From contig CBDCGV010000008.1 of NCBI GenBank assembly GCA_965216955.1, forward strand, positions 62,001 to 126,000: DNA of 64,000 bases, written 5' to 3'. Origin of the DNA: CBDCGV01 sp965216955 (GTDB lineage: Bacteria; Bacteroidota; Bacteroidia; Chitinophagales; JADIYW01). Numbering within the stretch: position 1 is the first letter of the stretch; every line of letters begins with the position of its first letter. Below the pieces are notes generated by a model. The model saw only the letters and a list, made by a program, of their open reading frames with translations. It was not told the origin of the DNA and did no database searches. Made by a program: the position numbers and the translations under genes. This document shows, in pieces, positions 7,485-17,163 of the stretch.

Positions 7485-8381
7485 ATGGAATATCATGTGC
7501 CTGTTCTCTTGAAAGAGTCTATTGATGGCTTAGAAATTAAAAAGAATGGAGTGTATGTGGATGTGACTTTTGGTGGAGGTGGACATTCTAAAGAGATTTT
7601 GAAAAGACTGGGTGAGCATGGTAGGTTGATAGGGTTTGATAGAGATGAAGATGCACGCAGAAATAAGTTGAAAGATCAACGATTGATTTTAATAAAAAGT
7701 AATTACCGATTCTTGAAAAAGCAGTTAAAGTTAGAGGGTGTTGAAAAAGTAGATGGCATTTTGGCTGATCTAGGAGTTTCGTCTCATCAGTTTGATGAGG
7801 CTTCTAGAGGCTTCTCTATCCGTTTTGATTCTGAATTAGATATGAGGATGGATAGGCAGCAAGATTTAACAGCAGCACAGATAGTTAATACGTATGGAGA
7901 GGATGAGTTGAGCGATATTTTTTATCATTTTGGAGAAGTAAGAAACGCTCGAAAATTATCTGCAAGAATCTGTAGTAGAAGGGAAGTGCAGGATGTTAGA
8001 ACAACAGCCGAATTGGTTGATGTGATTGCGCCAATAATTATTGGTAAGCGCAATAAGTATCTCGCGCAAGTTTTCCAAGCATTAAGAATAGAGGTTAATA
8101 AGGAGTTGGACAGCTTAAAAGATTTTTTGGTTCAGGCTCTTGATGTCCTAAAGAAAGGAAGTCGGTTGGTTGTGCTAACATATCACTCTTTAGAAGATAG
8201 GATTGTTAAAAATTTCATGAAAAATGAAGTTTTTACAGGCGATCCAGTCATGGATTTATATGGCAGGGTAGAAAAGAATTTTCATTTAATAACGCGTAAA
8301 CCTATTGTGGCCTCAGATGAAGAAATAAAAGAAAACCCCAGATCAAGAAGTGCAAAATTAAGAATAGTGCAAAAAAGATAA
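7485..8381 (+). CDS. rsmH: 16S rRNA (cytosine1402-N4)-methyltransferase
   Basis: 298 residues. The SAM-binding motif VDVTFGGGGHSKEIL is near residue 25, GILADLGVSSHQFD near 95, and the C-terminal part has LTYHSLEDRIVKNF and NPRSRSAKLR, all hallmarks of RsmH (MraW). It methylates N4 of C1402 in the decoding centre of 16S rRNA. It abuts mraZ with no gap and its stop overlaps the next ATG by one base (TAATG), indicating translational coupling. Confidence 0.97.
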   Translation: MEYHVPVLLKESIDGLEIKKNGVYVDVTFGGGGHSKEILKRLGEHGRLIGFDRDEDARRNKLKDQRLILIKSNYRFLKKQLKLEGVEKVDGILADLGVSSHQFDEASRGFSIRFDSELDMRMDRQQDLTAAQIVNTYGEDELSDIFYHFGEVRNARKLSARICSRREVQDVRTTAELVDVIAPIIIGKRNKYLAQVFQALRIEVNKELDSLKDFLVQALDVLKKGSRLVVLTYHSLEDRIVKNFMKNEVFTGDPVMDLYGRVEKNFHLITRKPIVASDEEIKENPRSRSAKLRIVQKR

Positions 8382-8743
8382 TGGAAGAGTTAAAAGAAAG
8401 GGGGCAAACAAACAAAAGGAAAATTGAGCAATTGCTCAAATGGCTCGACCTCTCAGAATTTGTAACCTATAGCACACTAACTAAAAATGTCTTTTTCTTC
8501 TTTTTCATTATAGCGTTGGGCGTGCTTCATGTGGCGAATACACATCGAGCAGAAAGGATGATTAGAAATATCAATAAGAAAGAAAAGGCTATCAAACAAC
8601 TTCGTTGGGAATACATGAGCAAAAGAGCTGATTTAATGTATGAGAGTAAACAATCAGAATTGGCTCAAAAGTTAGAAGGGTATGATATAAAAGAGTCTGT
8701 TGTTCCACCAGAAAAAATAGAATTAGATAGGCGTGCATATTAA
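8381..8743 (+). CDS. FtsL-like division protein
   Basis: 120 residues: a cytoplasmic N-terminus of about 40, one transmembrane segment (VFFFFFIIALGVLHVANTH), then a charged periplasmic helix (about 65-110) with coiled-coil character. The position between rsmH and ftsI and this topology are those of FtsL, the FtsB/FtsQ partner that activates FtsWI. Sequence identity to classic FtsL is low, as is normal; Bacteroidota proteins here are called FtsL-like. The stop lies 11 bp inside ftsI. Confidence 0.8.
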   Translation: MEELKERGQTNKRKIEQLLKWLDLSEFVTYSTLTKNVFFFFFIIALGVLHVANTHRAERMIRNINKKEKAIKQLRWEYMSKRADLMYESKQSELAQKLEGYDIKESVVPPEKIELDRRAY

Positions 8744-10805
8744 AAAAGTCATATTGTATAGGGTATACCTCTGCTTTGGGGTGCTAGTGGCTTTTGGCTT
8801 TATGATCTTGTTACAAGGATACAAAGTTCAAACTATGGATGGTGGCCATTGGGGTGATATGGCCGATAGTCTCACAACTGATTTGTTGTCAATTCCTGCT
8901 GAAAGAGGGAATGTTTATTCTTCAGATGGACATTTACTGGCAACCTCCTTGCCTTATTTTGAACTCAGATTAGATTTAGCTTCACCTGCAATGACAGATG
9001 ATATTTTTTATCAAGAAGTCGATCTGTTAGCAGAAAAGATGGCAGAGGATTTCAAGCAAAAAAGTAAAGCTCAATATCGTAGAGACCTGATCAAAGCGCG
9101 GCGTGTTGGAAATAGATATTATTTAATTAAAAGAGATGTTGATTATAATCAGCTAAAGGAAATTAAAACTTGGCCATTATTCAAATATGGAAAGTACAAA
9201 GGAGGATTGATTGTTATAACAAAGCAAACTAGAAAGAAACCTTATGGTGTATTAGCTGAACGAACAATTGGGTATGTGCGAAATAATGCTCAGGATGTTG
9301 GATTAGAAGCTCAATACGATGAGTACTTGAGCGGAAGAGAGGGAAGGCGTTTGATGCAAAGAATAGCGGGGGGGCATTGGATACCATTGACCGATGAAAA
9401 TGCAATAGACCCTAAAAATGGAAAAGATATAGTGGCAACAATTGATATTGATGTACAAGATGTTGCTGAAAGTGCATTGATGAGAACCATGCGAAAATAT
9501 AACGCTGAGCATGGTTGTGTGGCGATAATGGAGGTGGAAACAGGTGCTATAAAAGCTATTGCGAATTTAGGGAAATTAGGAGAAGGAGTCTTTCAAGAAA
9601 ATTACAATTATGCAATTGGCCGAAGTACGGAGCCGGGATCTACTTTTAAGGTTGCAAGCTTTTTGGCTATGCTTGAAGAAGGTTGCGTAACACCAACGGA
9701 TTCAATAAGCGTTGGACAGGGTAGTACAACTTTCTATGGTTATCCAATGAAGGATGTTAGTTGGAAGAAAAAGCACCTGACTTCAACAGAGGTGTTGGCA
9801 AGATCATCTAACGTAGGGACGGCTAAGATGGCAAATAATTGCTTTAAGCATAATAGAAAGGCATTCTATGAAAAGTTGGAACAGTATCACTTGACAGAGG
9901 CTACAATGGTAGGTATTCCGGGGGAACCTGATCCTATAATTGCTCAATACGATAAATGGAGTAAGCTTTCCGTTCCATGGATTTCTACAGGGTATGAGAT
10001 TCGTTTAACACCGTTACAGGTATTAAAATTTTACAATGCTATAGCTAACGATGGTCGTCTAATGAAGCCTTATTTAGTAGAAAAGATTATGGATTATGGG
10101 AATGTTGTTAAGGAGTTTAAGCCTGTAGTTTTGGATAAGAAAATAGCGACAGATAAGGCGTTGGATCAAATCCAAATAATGTTAGAGAATGTTGTTGAAA
10201 AAGGTACAGCAAAGCGAGTAAAGAGCCCTTATTATAAGGTGGCAGGTAAAACAGGAACCGCAAAATTTAATGATCCCGATCGTGGGTATATCAGAAAATA
10301 CCAGGCTTCTTTTGCCGGATATTTTCCGGCAGACAATCCCAAGTATAGTGGAATTGTAGTCGTTGTTAGTCGAGACGGTCAATTGTTACATGGTGGCGAA
10401 GCTGCAGCTCCTGTTTTTAAGGAGGTCGCAGACAGGTTGATGGCTCAGGATCTTGATATGAAGGCCCCTGTTAGTGAGGTAGATTCCTCAAATGCTAAAT
10501 GGACTTTTAATATAACAGATTTAAAATCAATAGGTAAGGATTTAAAGTGGAACTATAAAGCATTGGCTGAAGGAGAATATATGTCCGTTGAAATGAATAA
10601 AGATGGGGTGAGCTTTAGCCCTTTAAAAGTGGAAGAAGCAAAAATGCCTGATGTAAGGGGGATGTTCTTGGATGATGCATTATATCTACTAGAAAATCTG
10701 GGTTGCTCTGTAGTGGCTAATGGAAAAGGTAAAGTAGCTAGGCAGTCAGTAAAATACGGAACTAAGATTGAAAAAGGTTTGCAAGTAAAACTCATATTGA
10801 ATTGA
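8733..10805 (+). CDS. ftsI: Penicillin-binding protein, septal transpeptidase FtsI with C-terminal PASTA domain
   Basis: 690 residues from a GTG start overlapping ftsL by 11 bp. After one transmembrane segment (about 10-30) comes the dimerisation domain with IPAERGNVYSSDG, then the transpeptidase domain with Ser303 in STFK, SSN in LARSSNVGTA, and KTG at Lys506. A single PASTA domain ends the protein (about 630-690, MPDVRGMFLDDAL). It cross-links septal peptidoglycan with FtsW. A PASTA tail on FtsI is common in Bacteroidota and absent from the E. coli enzyme. It is followed by murE in a 4-base TTGA overlap. Confidence 0.95.
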   Translation: MHIKKVILYRVYLCFGVLVAFGFMILLQGYKVQTMDGGHWGDMADSLTTDLLSIPAERGNVYSSDGHLLATSLPYFELRLDLASPAMTDDIFYQEVDLLAEKMAEDFKQKSKAQYRRDLIKARRVGNRYYLIKRDVDYNQLKEIKTWPLFKYGKYKGGLIVITKQTRKKPYGVLAERTIGYVRNNAQDVGLEAQYDEYLSGREGRRLMQRIAGGHWIPLTDENAIDPKNGKDIVATIDIDVQDVAESALMRTMRKYNAEHGCVAIMEVETGAIKAIANLGKLGEGVFQENYNYAIGRSTEPGSTFKVASFLAMLEEGCVTPTDSISVGQGSTTFYGYPMKDVSWKKKHLTSTEVLARSSNVGTAKMANNCFKHNRKAFYEKLEQYHLTEATMVGIPGEPDPIIAQYDKWSKLSVPWISTGYEIRLTPLQVLKFYNAIANDGRLMKPYLVEKIMDYGNVVKEFKPVVLDKKIATDKALDQIQIMLENVVEKGTAKRVKSPYYKVAGKTGTAKFNDPDRGYIRKYQASFAGYFPADNPKYSGIVVVVSRDGQLLHGGEAAAPVFKEVADRLMAQDLDMKAPVSEVDSSNAKWTFNITDLKSIGKDLKWNYKALAEGEYMSVEMNKDGVSFSPLKVEEAKMPDVRGMFLDDALYLLENLGCSVVANGKGKVARQSVKYGTKIEKGLQVKLILN

Positions 10806-12265
10806 GAAAGTTGAACGACATACTGAATAATGTTAAAGTGGGTCAAACTATTGGCTCATTAGTTCAAAATGTGAAGGGAATTGCTATAAATTCTTCAAAG
10901 ATTGGAGAGGGGTTTGTTTTCGTTGCTATAAAGGGATTATCGGTAGATGGGCATAGTTTTATAGAACATGCTATAAATAGAGGTGCAATCGTCATAATAT
11001 GTAGCGAGCTTCCGTCAATTATCAATAAAGGAATTACATACATTGTTGTTGAAGATACTCAAAAGGTAGCAGGGTATATAGCTCATGCTTTTTACGAGTT
11101 TCCCACGGAAAAAATGGCAGTTGTTGGGATTACTGGAACTAATGGTAAAACAACTGTTGCTACAATGTTATATCAATTGTTTTCTGATTTAGGATACAAA
11201 GTTGGGCTCATTTCTACGGTAATAAATAAAGTAGGGAACAGATCCATAAAATCAACACATACTACACCTGATGCGGTCTCCGTATCAGCATTGCTATATA
11301 CGATGTATAACGAGGGCTGTACATATGTTTTTATGGAGGTAAGCTCACATGCCTTGGATCAGTACAGAACTAATGGAATAGATTTTAAGGGAGCAGTTTT
11401 TAGCAATATTTCTCACGATCATTTAGATTATCATAGCTCATTTAAAGAATACATTTATACAAAAAAGAAATTGTTTGATGGTTTATCAGACAGTGCATTT
11501 GCTCTAACTAATGTTGATGATAAAAGAGGTGTTGTGATGCTTCAAAATACTTCGGCCGAAAAACATACTTATGGTATTAGTACCATGTCTGAATTCAATG
11601 CTAGAATAATAGAAAATACGTTTGAGGGGTTATTGTTGAATATCGATGGAGAAGAGATTCATGTGCCTATGGTAGGACGATTTAATGCGAGCAATATTTT
11701 AGCAGTTTATGCTACGGCTCGATTATTAGAACAAGAAAAAAATGAGGTGCTTCGTATTTTAAGCACATTGAGAGGAGCCAAAGGTAGATTTGAATATGTG
11801 CGATCAAATACAAATGTAATAGGGGTTGTTGACTACGCTCATACACCCGATGCTTTAAAAAATATACTCCATACGTTAAATGATATTCGAAGTGGTAATG
11901 AGACATTAATTACACTGATCGGATGTGGGGGAAATAGAGACAAACTTAAGCGCCCTCTGATGGGAAAGGTTGCCTCGGTTTTAAGTGATAAGTTAATTAT
12001 CACTTCTGATAATCCTCGAGATGAAGATCCCGAGGAGATTATTAGCGAGGTGAAAGGTGGAGTGCCACCTCAACACTTTAAGAAGGTAATGGCAATTGTA
12101 GACAGGAAGGAGGCAATTAAAGTTGCTTGTAATCTTGCTGTTCCAAATGACATTCTCTTGGTCGCGGGAAAAGGACATGAAAACTATCAGGAGATTAAAG
12201 GGGAGCGTTATCCTTTTGACGATAAACAAGTATTAGTTGAAACATTTAAAGATTTGGCTGTATAA
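10802..12265 (+). CDS. murE: UDP-N-acetylmuramoyl-L-alanyl-D-glutamate--2,6-diaminopimelate ligase
   Basis: 487 residues from a TTG start. The Mur ligase ATP loop is VVGITGTNGKTT near residue 111; HTTPDA and EVSSHALDQ follow. The amino-acid-selecting motif is DNPRDEDP, the form that recognises meso-diaminopimelate rather than lysine. It adds the third residue of the stem peptide in the cytoplasm. An mDAP wall agrees with the L,D-transpeptidases in this window. Its stop overlaps the mraY ATG by one base. Confidence 0.96.
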   Translation: MRKLNDILNNVKVGQTIGSLVQNVKGIAINSSKIGEGFVFVAIKGLSVDGHSFIEHAINRGAIVIICSELPSIINKGITYIVVEDTQKVAGYIAHAFYEFPTEKMAVVGITGTNGKTTVATMLYQLFSDLGYKVGLISTVINKVGNRSIKSTHTTPDAVSVSALLYTMYNEGCTYVFMEVSSHALDQYRTNGIDFKGAVFSNISHDHLDYHSSFKEYIYTKKKLFDGLSDSAFALTNVDDKRGVVMLQNTSAEKHTYGISTMSEFNARIIENTFEGLLLNIDGEEIHVPMVGRFNASNILAVYATARLLEQEKNEVLRILSTLRGAKGRFEYVRSNTNVIGVVDYAHTPDALKNILHTLNDIRSGNETLITLIGCGGNRDKLKRPLMGKVASVLSDKLIITSDNPRDEDPEEIISEVKGGVPPQHFKKVMAIVDRKEAIKVACNLAVPNDILLVAGKGHENYQEIKGERYPFDDKQVLVETFKDLAV

Positions 12266-13551
12266 TGTTATATCACTTGTTTAAATATCTAGAAGAAAGT
12301 TTTAACCTGTCAGGTGCGGGATTGTTCGACTTTATAACTTTTAGAGCTGCTATGGCCATCTTATTATCGTTGTTGATCTCAATGGTAATTGGTAAGCATA
12401 TAATCGCTCGACTTCATAGCCTTCAGATTGGTGAAACTGTAAGAGATCTTGGTCTGAAAGGACAAAAAGAGAAAGAAGGCACTCCGACAATGGGAGGCTT
12501 GATTATTTTATCTGCCATTCTTATTCCAGTACTGCTCTTTGCTAAACTAGATAATGTATACATCCTATTGTTGATTGTTTCCACTGTTTGGATGGGGGTG
12601 ATAGGGTTTATAGATGATTATATAAAAGTATTTAAAAAAGATAAAGAAGGGTTAAGGGGAAAGTTTAAAATAATTGCACAAGTTGGGTTGGGTGTTTTAG
12701 TGGGTATAACGCTATATTTTCATAATGATGTCAAGGTTAGAGATTACGAGAATATTTATGTTTATAAAGTTGAGAATGGAAATGTAACGGATAATATAAA
12801 AGAGGTTAGATCTGCTGGTGATGTTTTTGTTGAGGGTGAAGGAGTTTTTGAAGGTGAAAACTTTATCTCGCACGATGTTAGAAACCTTGAAACTAATATA
12901 CCTTTTCTTAAAAATAACACACTCGATTATAAAAACATATTTGGTTTTCTTGGTCATAAACTTGCATGGATAGCCTATGTTTTAGTAATAATATTCATAA
13001 TAACTGCTGTCTCTAATGCTGCAAACCTAACAGATGGTATCGATGGTTTAGCAACTGGGGTATCAGCCATCATTATGGTTACTTTAGGGATTTTTGCTTA
13101 TGTCTCGGGTAATATAAATTTTGCTGATTATCTGAACGTATTGTATATCCCCAATACCGGAGAATTAATGGTTTTTGCTGCTGCTTTTGCTGGTGCATGT
13201 ATTGGATTTCTATGGTATAATTCTTTCCCTGCTCAAATTTTTATGGGAGATACTGGAAGTTTAGCATTAGGCGGTGTTATTGCAACAATGGCCATAGTGG
13301 TACGAAAAGAACTTCTTATTCCAATTTTATGTGGGGTCTTTCTGGTTGAAAATTTATCGGTAATGATTCAGGTTGGATACTTTAAATATACTAGAAAAAA
13401 ACATGGTGAGGGGCGAAGAGTTTTTAAAATGGCTCCTCTTCATCATCATTATCAAAAATCAAATTTTCATGAATCAAAAATTGTAGTGCGATTCTGGATT
13501 ATACAAATACTACTCTCTGTTTTAGCAATCATAACATTGAAAATAAGATAA
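12265..13551 (+). CDS. mraY: Phospho-N-acetylmuramoyl-pentapeptide-transferase, with large loop insertion
   Basis: 428 residues with about ten transmembrane segments. Family motifs are EGTPTMGGLI, GFIDDYIKV, NAANLTDGIDGLATG, GDTGSLALGG and the LHHHYQK loop. It makes lipid I at the inner membrane. Most MraY proteins are about 360 residues; the extra length is a hydrophilic insertion at about 155-225, between membrane helices. Similar longer MraY proteins occur in Bacteroidota, so it is probably lineage-typical. The murD ATG follows after 5 bp. Confidence 0.95.
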   Translation: MLYHLFKYLEESFNLSGAGLFDFITFRAAMAILLSLLISMVIGKHIIARLHSLQIGETVRDLGLKGQKEKEGTPTMGGLIILSAILIPVLLFAKLDNVYILLLIVSTVWMGVIGFIDDYIKVFKKDKEGLRGKFKIIAQVGLGVLVGITLYFHNDVKVRDYENIYVYKVENGNVTDNIKEVRSAGDVFVEGEGVFEGENFISHDVRNLETNIPFLKNNTLDYKNIFGFLGHKLAWIAYVLVIIFIITAVSNAANLTDGIDGLATGVSAIIMVTLGIFAYVSGNINFADYLNVLYIPNTGELMVFAAAFAGACIGFLWYNSFPAQIFMGDTGSLALGGVIATMAIVVRKELLIPILCGVFLVENLSVMIQVGYFKYTRKKHGEGRRVFKMAPLHHHYQKSNFHESKIVVRFWIIQILLSVLAIITLKIR

Positions 13552-13556
13552 TAGAT

Positions 13557-14357
13557 ATGAAGGTAGTCATATTAGGAGCAGGTGAAAGTGGAGTTGGGGC
13601 CGCTATTTTAGCAAAGCTGAAATATAAAGAAGTATTTGTCTCAGATGGAGGATTGATTAAAGATCATTTTAAGCATGAGCTGATTAGTAATAATATTGAC
13701 TTTGAAGAACAACAACATACAGAAGCGAATGTTTTGTCAGCTGATTTGGTGATAAAAAGTCCTGGAATTCCAGAGAAGGCCACAATCGTTAAAAAAATTA
13801 GAGAGGCAAGGATTGAGTTGATAAGTGAAATTGAATTTGCAAGTCGATATACTGAGGCTAAGATTATAGCGGTAACAGGAAGTAATGGTAAAACAACAAC
13901 GACTTCCTTGATCTATCATATACTCAAAAGTGCTAAGAAGGATGTAGTTGTTGCGGGAAATATTGGAAATAGTTTTGCAAGGGAAGTTGCTAATGCTAGC
14001 AACGAATACTATGTTTTGGAGATAAGCAGTTTCCAATTAGATGACATTAATTCCTTTAAGCCTGATATAGCAATAGTAACGAATGTAACAGAAGATCACC
14101 TAGATAGATATAATTATGATATCGAGGAATATGTTAAAGCAAAATTCAATATAACAAAACACCAAAATGATACAGATGTTTTGATCATCTGTTCAGATGA
14201 TGAAACTTCTTCAAAGTGGATGTCTGCTAATAGTACAAATGCACAAGTTTTTTCCTTTTCGGACCACACCAGAATTGAAAAGGGAGCCTACATACATGAT
14301 TCTAAAATAGTTTTTAACGTAAAAAAAAAAGATTTGAAATGCCAATCCAAGATTTAG
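13557..14357 (+). CDS. murD: MurD, N-terminal part (frame broken at an A10 tract)
   Basis: 266 residues covering the UDP-binding Rossmann domain (VVILGAGESGVGAAILA) and most of the central ATPase domain (IAVTGSNGKTTTTSLI, VLEISSFQLDD, TNVTEDHLDRY). Translation then enters ten A (14321-14330) and reaches a stop 27 bp later. The C-terminal ligase domain resumes in the -1 frame at 14339-14887. Joined, the two give about 443 residues, the normal length of UDP-N-acetylmuramoylalanine--D-glutamate ligase. MurD is essential, so this is either a homopolymer sequencing error or a real slippage site. Confidence 0.9.
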   Translation: MKVVILGAGESGVGAAILAKLKYKEVFVSDGGLIKDHFKHELISNNIDFEEQQHTEANVLSADLVIKSPGIPEKATIVKKIREARIELISEIEFASRYTEAKIIAVTGSNGKTTTTSLIYHILKSAKKDVVVAGNIGNSFAREVANASNEYYVLEISSFQLDDINSFKPDIAIVTNVTEDHLDRYNYDIEEYVKAKFNITKHQNDTDVLIICSDDETSSKWMSANSTNAQVFSFSDHTRIEKGAYIHDSKIVFNVKKKDLKCQSKI

Positions 14358-14887
14358 TACTCAGAGGAAAACACAATGCTTACAACTCGATGGCTGCAGG
14401 TATAACAGCAAGTTTGCTTGGGGTTAGAAAAGAAACCATTAGACAAAGTTTACAAGACTTTAAAAGCTTGGAACATCGTCTAGAATTTGTATCGACCATT
14501 CGTGGAGTTGATTTTATTAATGATTCTAAAGCAACCAATGTAAATAGTACGTGGTATGCACTAGAAAGTATGAACAAAAAAATAATCTGGATTGCAGGTG
14601 GAGTAGACAAGGGGAACGATTATACCGCATTAAAAGAACTAGTAAATGATAAAGTAAAAGCAATTGTTTGTCTGGGAAAGGATAATGAGAAATTACACCA
14701 TGCATTTTCCAGTGAAGTCGGATATATAGTAGATACCTACAGTGCAGAAGATGCTGTTAAGATGGCTTTTAATCTTGCAAAATCTGGAGAGGCTGTGTTG
14801 CTATCTCCATCATGCGCAAGTTTTGATCTATTTGAAAATTATGAGGATAGAGGTAGAAAGTTTAAAAGAGCAGTACTGTCTTTATAA
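14339..14887 (+). CDS. murD: MurD, C-terminal domain (continues the preceding frame after a -1 shift)
   Basis: 182 residues matching the Mur ligase C-terminal half: LRGKHNAYNSMAAG, LEHRLEFV, FINDSKATN and LLSPSCASFDLFENYEDRG are MurD motifs for D-glutamate ligation. The in-frame ATG at 14339 lies inside what should be continuous protein, and it is unlikely to be a natural start: without the ATPase domain the piece could not work. ftsW starts 3 bp after the stop. Confidence 0.9.
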   Translation: MPIQDLVLRGKHNAYNSMAAGITASLLGVRKETIRQSLQDFKSLEHRLEFVSTIRGVDFINDSKATNVNSTWYALESMNKKIIWIAGGVDKGNDYTALKELVNDKVKAIVCLGKDNEKLHHAFSSEVGYIVDTYSAEDAVKMAFNLAKSGEAVLLSPSCASFDLFENYEDRGRKFKRAVLSL

Positions 14888-14890
14888 TAA

Positions 14891-16072
14891 TTGTCTCAAT
14901 TATATGAAATGAAAAAGATAGCAGATAGTATTCAGGGAGATAGATGGATATGGGCAATAATTGGAATATTGTCTGTAGTCTCACTTTTAGTAGTGTATAG
15001 TTCCACAAGAACACTAGCATATAAATATCACGCTGGAAATACAGAATACTATCTTCTAAAACATCTTTTTATTTTGTGCTTGGGTCTTGGTGTGGCTTTT
15101 TTAGCACATCGCGTAAATCATCGCTATTACTCACAATTGGCAAAATTACTTATGGTCTTGTCAGTGCCCCTCTTGTTGTATACTTTATTTTTGGGTAACG
15201 AATTAAATGATGCAAGACGTTGGATAACATTGCCAATAATAAATCTTTCTTTCCAAACATCTGACTTGGCAAAATTGGCATTAATCATGTATACTGCTAG
15301 AACACTTTCAATAAAACAAAGTGTTGTAGATTCTTTTGAAGAGGCTTTCGTGCCAGTAATTGTCCCTATTTTAATTATATGTGGACTAATTGCCCCCGAA
15401 GATTTATCGAGTGCAGCAATATTATTCCTTACTTGCTTAATTATAATGTTTATTGGTCGTGTAAACTTTAAATATATTACGGCAACGGTTCTAGGAGGTG
15501 CGTCTGTTTTAAGTGTTATTGTCTTAATTGCTGTTTTCTCTGATGGAGGCAGATTGGAGACGTGGAAGAGTCGATTAAACGATTACATGAATAAAGAAGA
15601 AATATCTTATCAAACCGAGCAAGCATATATTGCTATAGCAAAAGGAGGTTTGATTCGACTAGCTCCAGGTAAGAGTACACAATGTAACTTCCTGCCTCAT
15701 CCTTATTCCGATTTTATTTACGCAATCATTATTGAGGAGTATGGATTACTTGGAGGAGGGTTTGTAATCATTTTATATCTTTTATTGTTGTGGCGAGTAA
15801 TACGTCTGATTGGTAAGAGCCCCAGAGCTTTTGGGGCATTGTTGGCGGTCGGTTTAGCAATGAGCTTAGTTATTCAGGCACTCATAAATATGGGGGTGGC
15901 GGTTAATTTATTACCTGTTACTGGTCTAACCTTACCGTTTGTTAGTATGGGAGGGACTTCTATTTGGTTTAATGGGCTTGCCCTTGGAATTATTTTAAGT
16001 GTAAGTAAAGATATAGAGAATCGAGAAGAAAATCAGAAAGTTATTTCTAAAGCAGAGAAAGTTGCGGCATAG
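14891..16072 (+). CDS. ftsW: Septal peptidoglycan polymerase FtsW
   Basis: 393 residues in the SEDS family with about ten transmembrane helices. Seen are LVVYSSTRTLAYK at the first helix, NDARRWITLP, and the late SEDS signature GVAVNLLPVTGLTLPFVSMGG. It polymerises lipid II at the septum together with FtsI. The frame begins with TTG at 14891; an ATG at 14909 gives the alternative start MKKIADS, and nothing in the sequence decides firmly. It overlaps murG by one base. Confidence 0.95.
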   Translation: MSQLYEMKKIADSIQGDRWIWAIIGILSVVSLLVVYSSTRTLAYKYHAGNTEYYLLKHLFILCLGLGVAFLAHRVNHRYYSQLAKLLMVLSVPLLLYTLFLGNELNDARRWITLPIINLSFQTSDLAKLALIMYTARTLSIKQSVVDSFEEAFVPVIVPILIICGLIAPEDLSSAAILFLTCLIIMFIGRVNFKYITATVLGGASVLSVIVLIAVFSDGGRLETWKSRLNDYMNKEEISYQTEQAYIAIAKGGLIRLAPGKSTQCNFLPHPYSDFIYAIIIEEYGLLGGGFVIILYLLLLWRVIRLIGKSPRAFGALLAVGLAMSLVIQALINMGVAVNLLPVTGLTLPFVSMGGTSIWFNGLALGIILSVSKDIENREENQKVISKAEKVAA

Positions 16073-17163
16073 TGAGTGACAATCAAACATATCGTGTAAT
16101 AATTGCTGGCGGTGGAACTGGAGGACATGTTTACCCTGCAATTGCTATTGCTAATGCATTAAAAAAGACAGTTTCTAATATTAATATTTTGTTTGTTGGT
16201 GCAAAAGGAAAGTTAGAAATGGAAAAAGTTCCGGCTGCAGGATATGAAATTAAAGGATTAAATATAAGTGGGTTTCAGAGGAGTTTATCATGGAAAAATT
16301 TAACTTTTCCATTTAAACTTTTAGCAAGTTTATGGAAATCTTTTTTTATAGTAAGAAAGTTTAAACCAGATTTAGCAATAGGGGTAGGGGGTTATGCTAG
16401 TGGCCCTATTTTATATACATGTGCTTCTAAGGGTGTTCCGTCTTTGATTCAGGAGCAAAACTCTTATCCAGGAATTACCAATAAAATCCTTGCAAAAAAA
16501 GCAAATAAAATATGTGTCGCTTATGAAGGGTTGGATAGGTTTTTTCCAAGTGACAAAATTGTAATTACTGGTAACCCAGTTAGAGAAGACATCATTAGTT
16601 TAAATAGGGAGGACAAGCATAAATCTTCAAAGACCATTTTAGTCATTGGAGGAAGCTTGGGAGCTCGAACTATTAATGAAAGTATTTTGTCTAAAATTGA
16701 AAAAATTGCGACTAGTGATGTCAATTTAATATGGCAAACAGGTAAGCTTTACTTTGATGAGATTAACATTTTGTTGAAAAATGCCCCTAAGAATGTTAAA
16801 ATAATGCCCTTTATTGAAGATATGAAAGCGGCTTATAGGTCAGCAGATATAATAGTTTCACGTGCAGGAGCACTCTCAATATCTGAGTTGTGCATTGTGG
16901 GTAAGCCTGTAATCTTGGTGCCGTCTCCAAATGTTTCAGAAGATCATCAAACTAAGAACGCTATGGCGCTAGTGTCTAAGAATGCGGCTCTATTAATAAG
17001 TGATTGTGATTCTAAAGAAAGATTAGTGGATACGGTAATTGAGCTTTCAAGTAATGACAAGTTATGTGACGAACTTAGTCGTAATATTTTGGATATGGCA
17101 AAACCATCTGCAACAAATAGAATTGTTGAAATTGCAAGAGAATTATTAAATAATGAAAATTAA
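16072..17163 (+). CDS. murG: Lipid II synthase (undecaprenyldiphospho-muramoylpentapeptide GlcNAc transferase)
   Basis: 363 residues, GTG start overlapping ftsW by one base. The N-terminal Gly-rich loop AGGGTGGHVYPA, the G-loop GVGGYASGP, QEQNSYPG, then GGSLGAR and the UDP-GlcNAc-binding region SRAGALSISEL are MurG motifs of this GT-B fold enzyme. It transfers GlcNAc to lipid I on the cytoplasmic face of the membrane. The 3' end overlaps murC by 11 bp. Confidence 0.97.
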   Translation: MSDNQTYRVIIAGGGTGGHVYPAIAIANALKKTVSNINILFVGAKGKLEMEKVPAAGYEIKGLNISGFQRSLSWKNLTFPFKLLASLWKSFFIVRKFKPDLAIGVGGYASGPILYTCASKGVPSLIQEQNSYPGITNKILAKKANKICVAYEGLDRFFPSDKIVITGNPVREDIISLNREDKHKSSKTILVIGGSLGARTINESILSKIEKIATSDVNLIWQTGKLYFDEINILLKNAPKNVKIMPFIEDMKAAYRSADIIVSRAGALSISELCIVGKPVILVPSPNVSEDHQTKNAMALVSKNAALLISDCDSKERLVDTVIELSSNDKLCDELSRNILDMAKPSATNRIVEIARELLNNEN

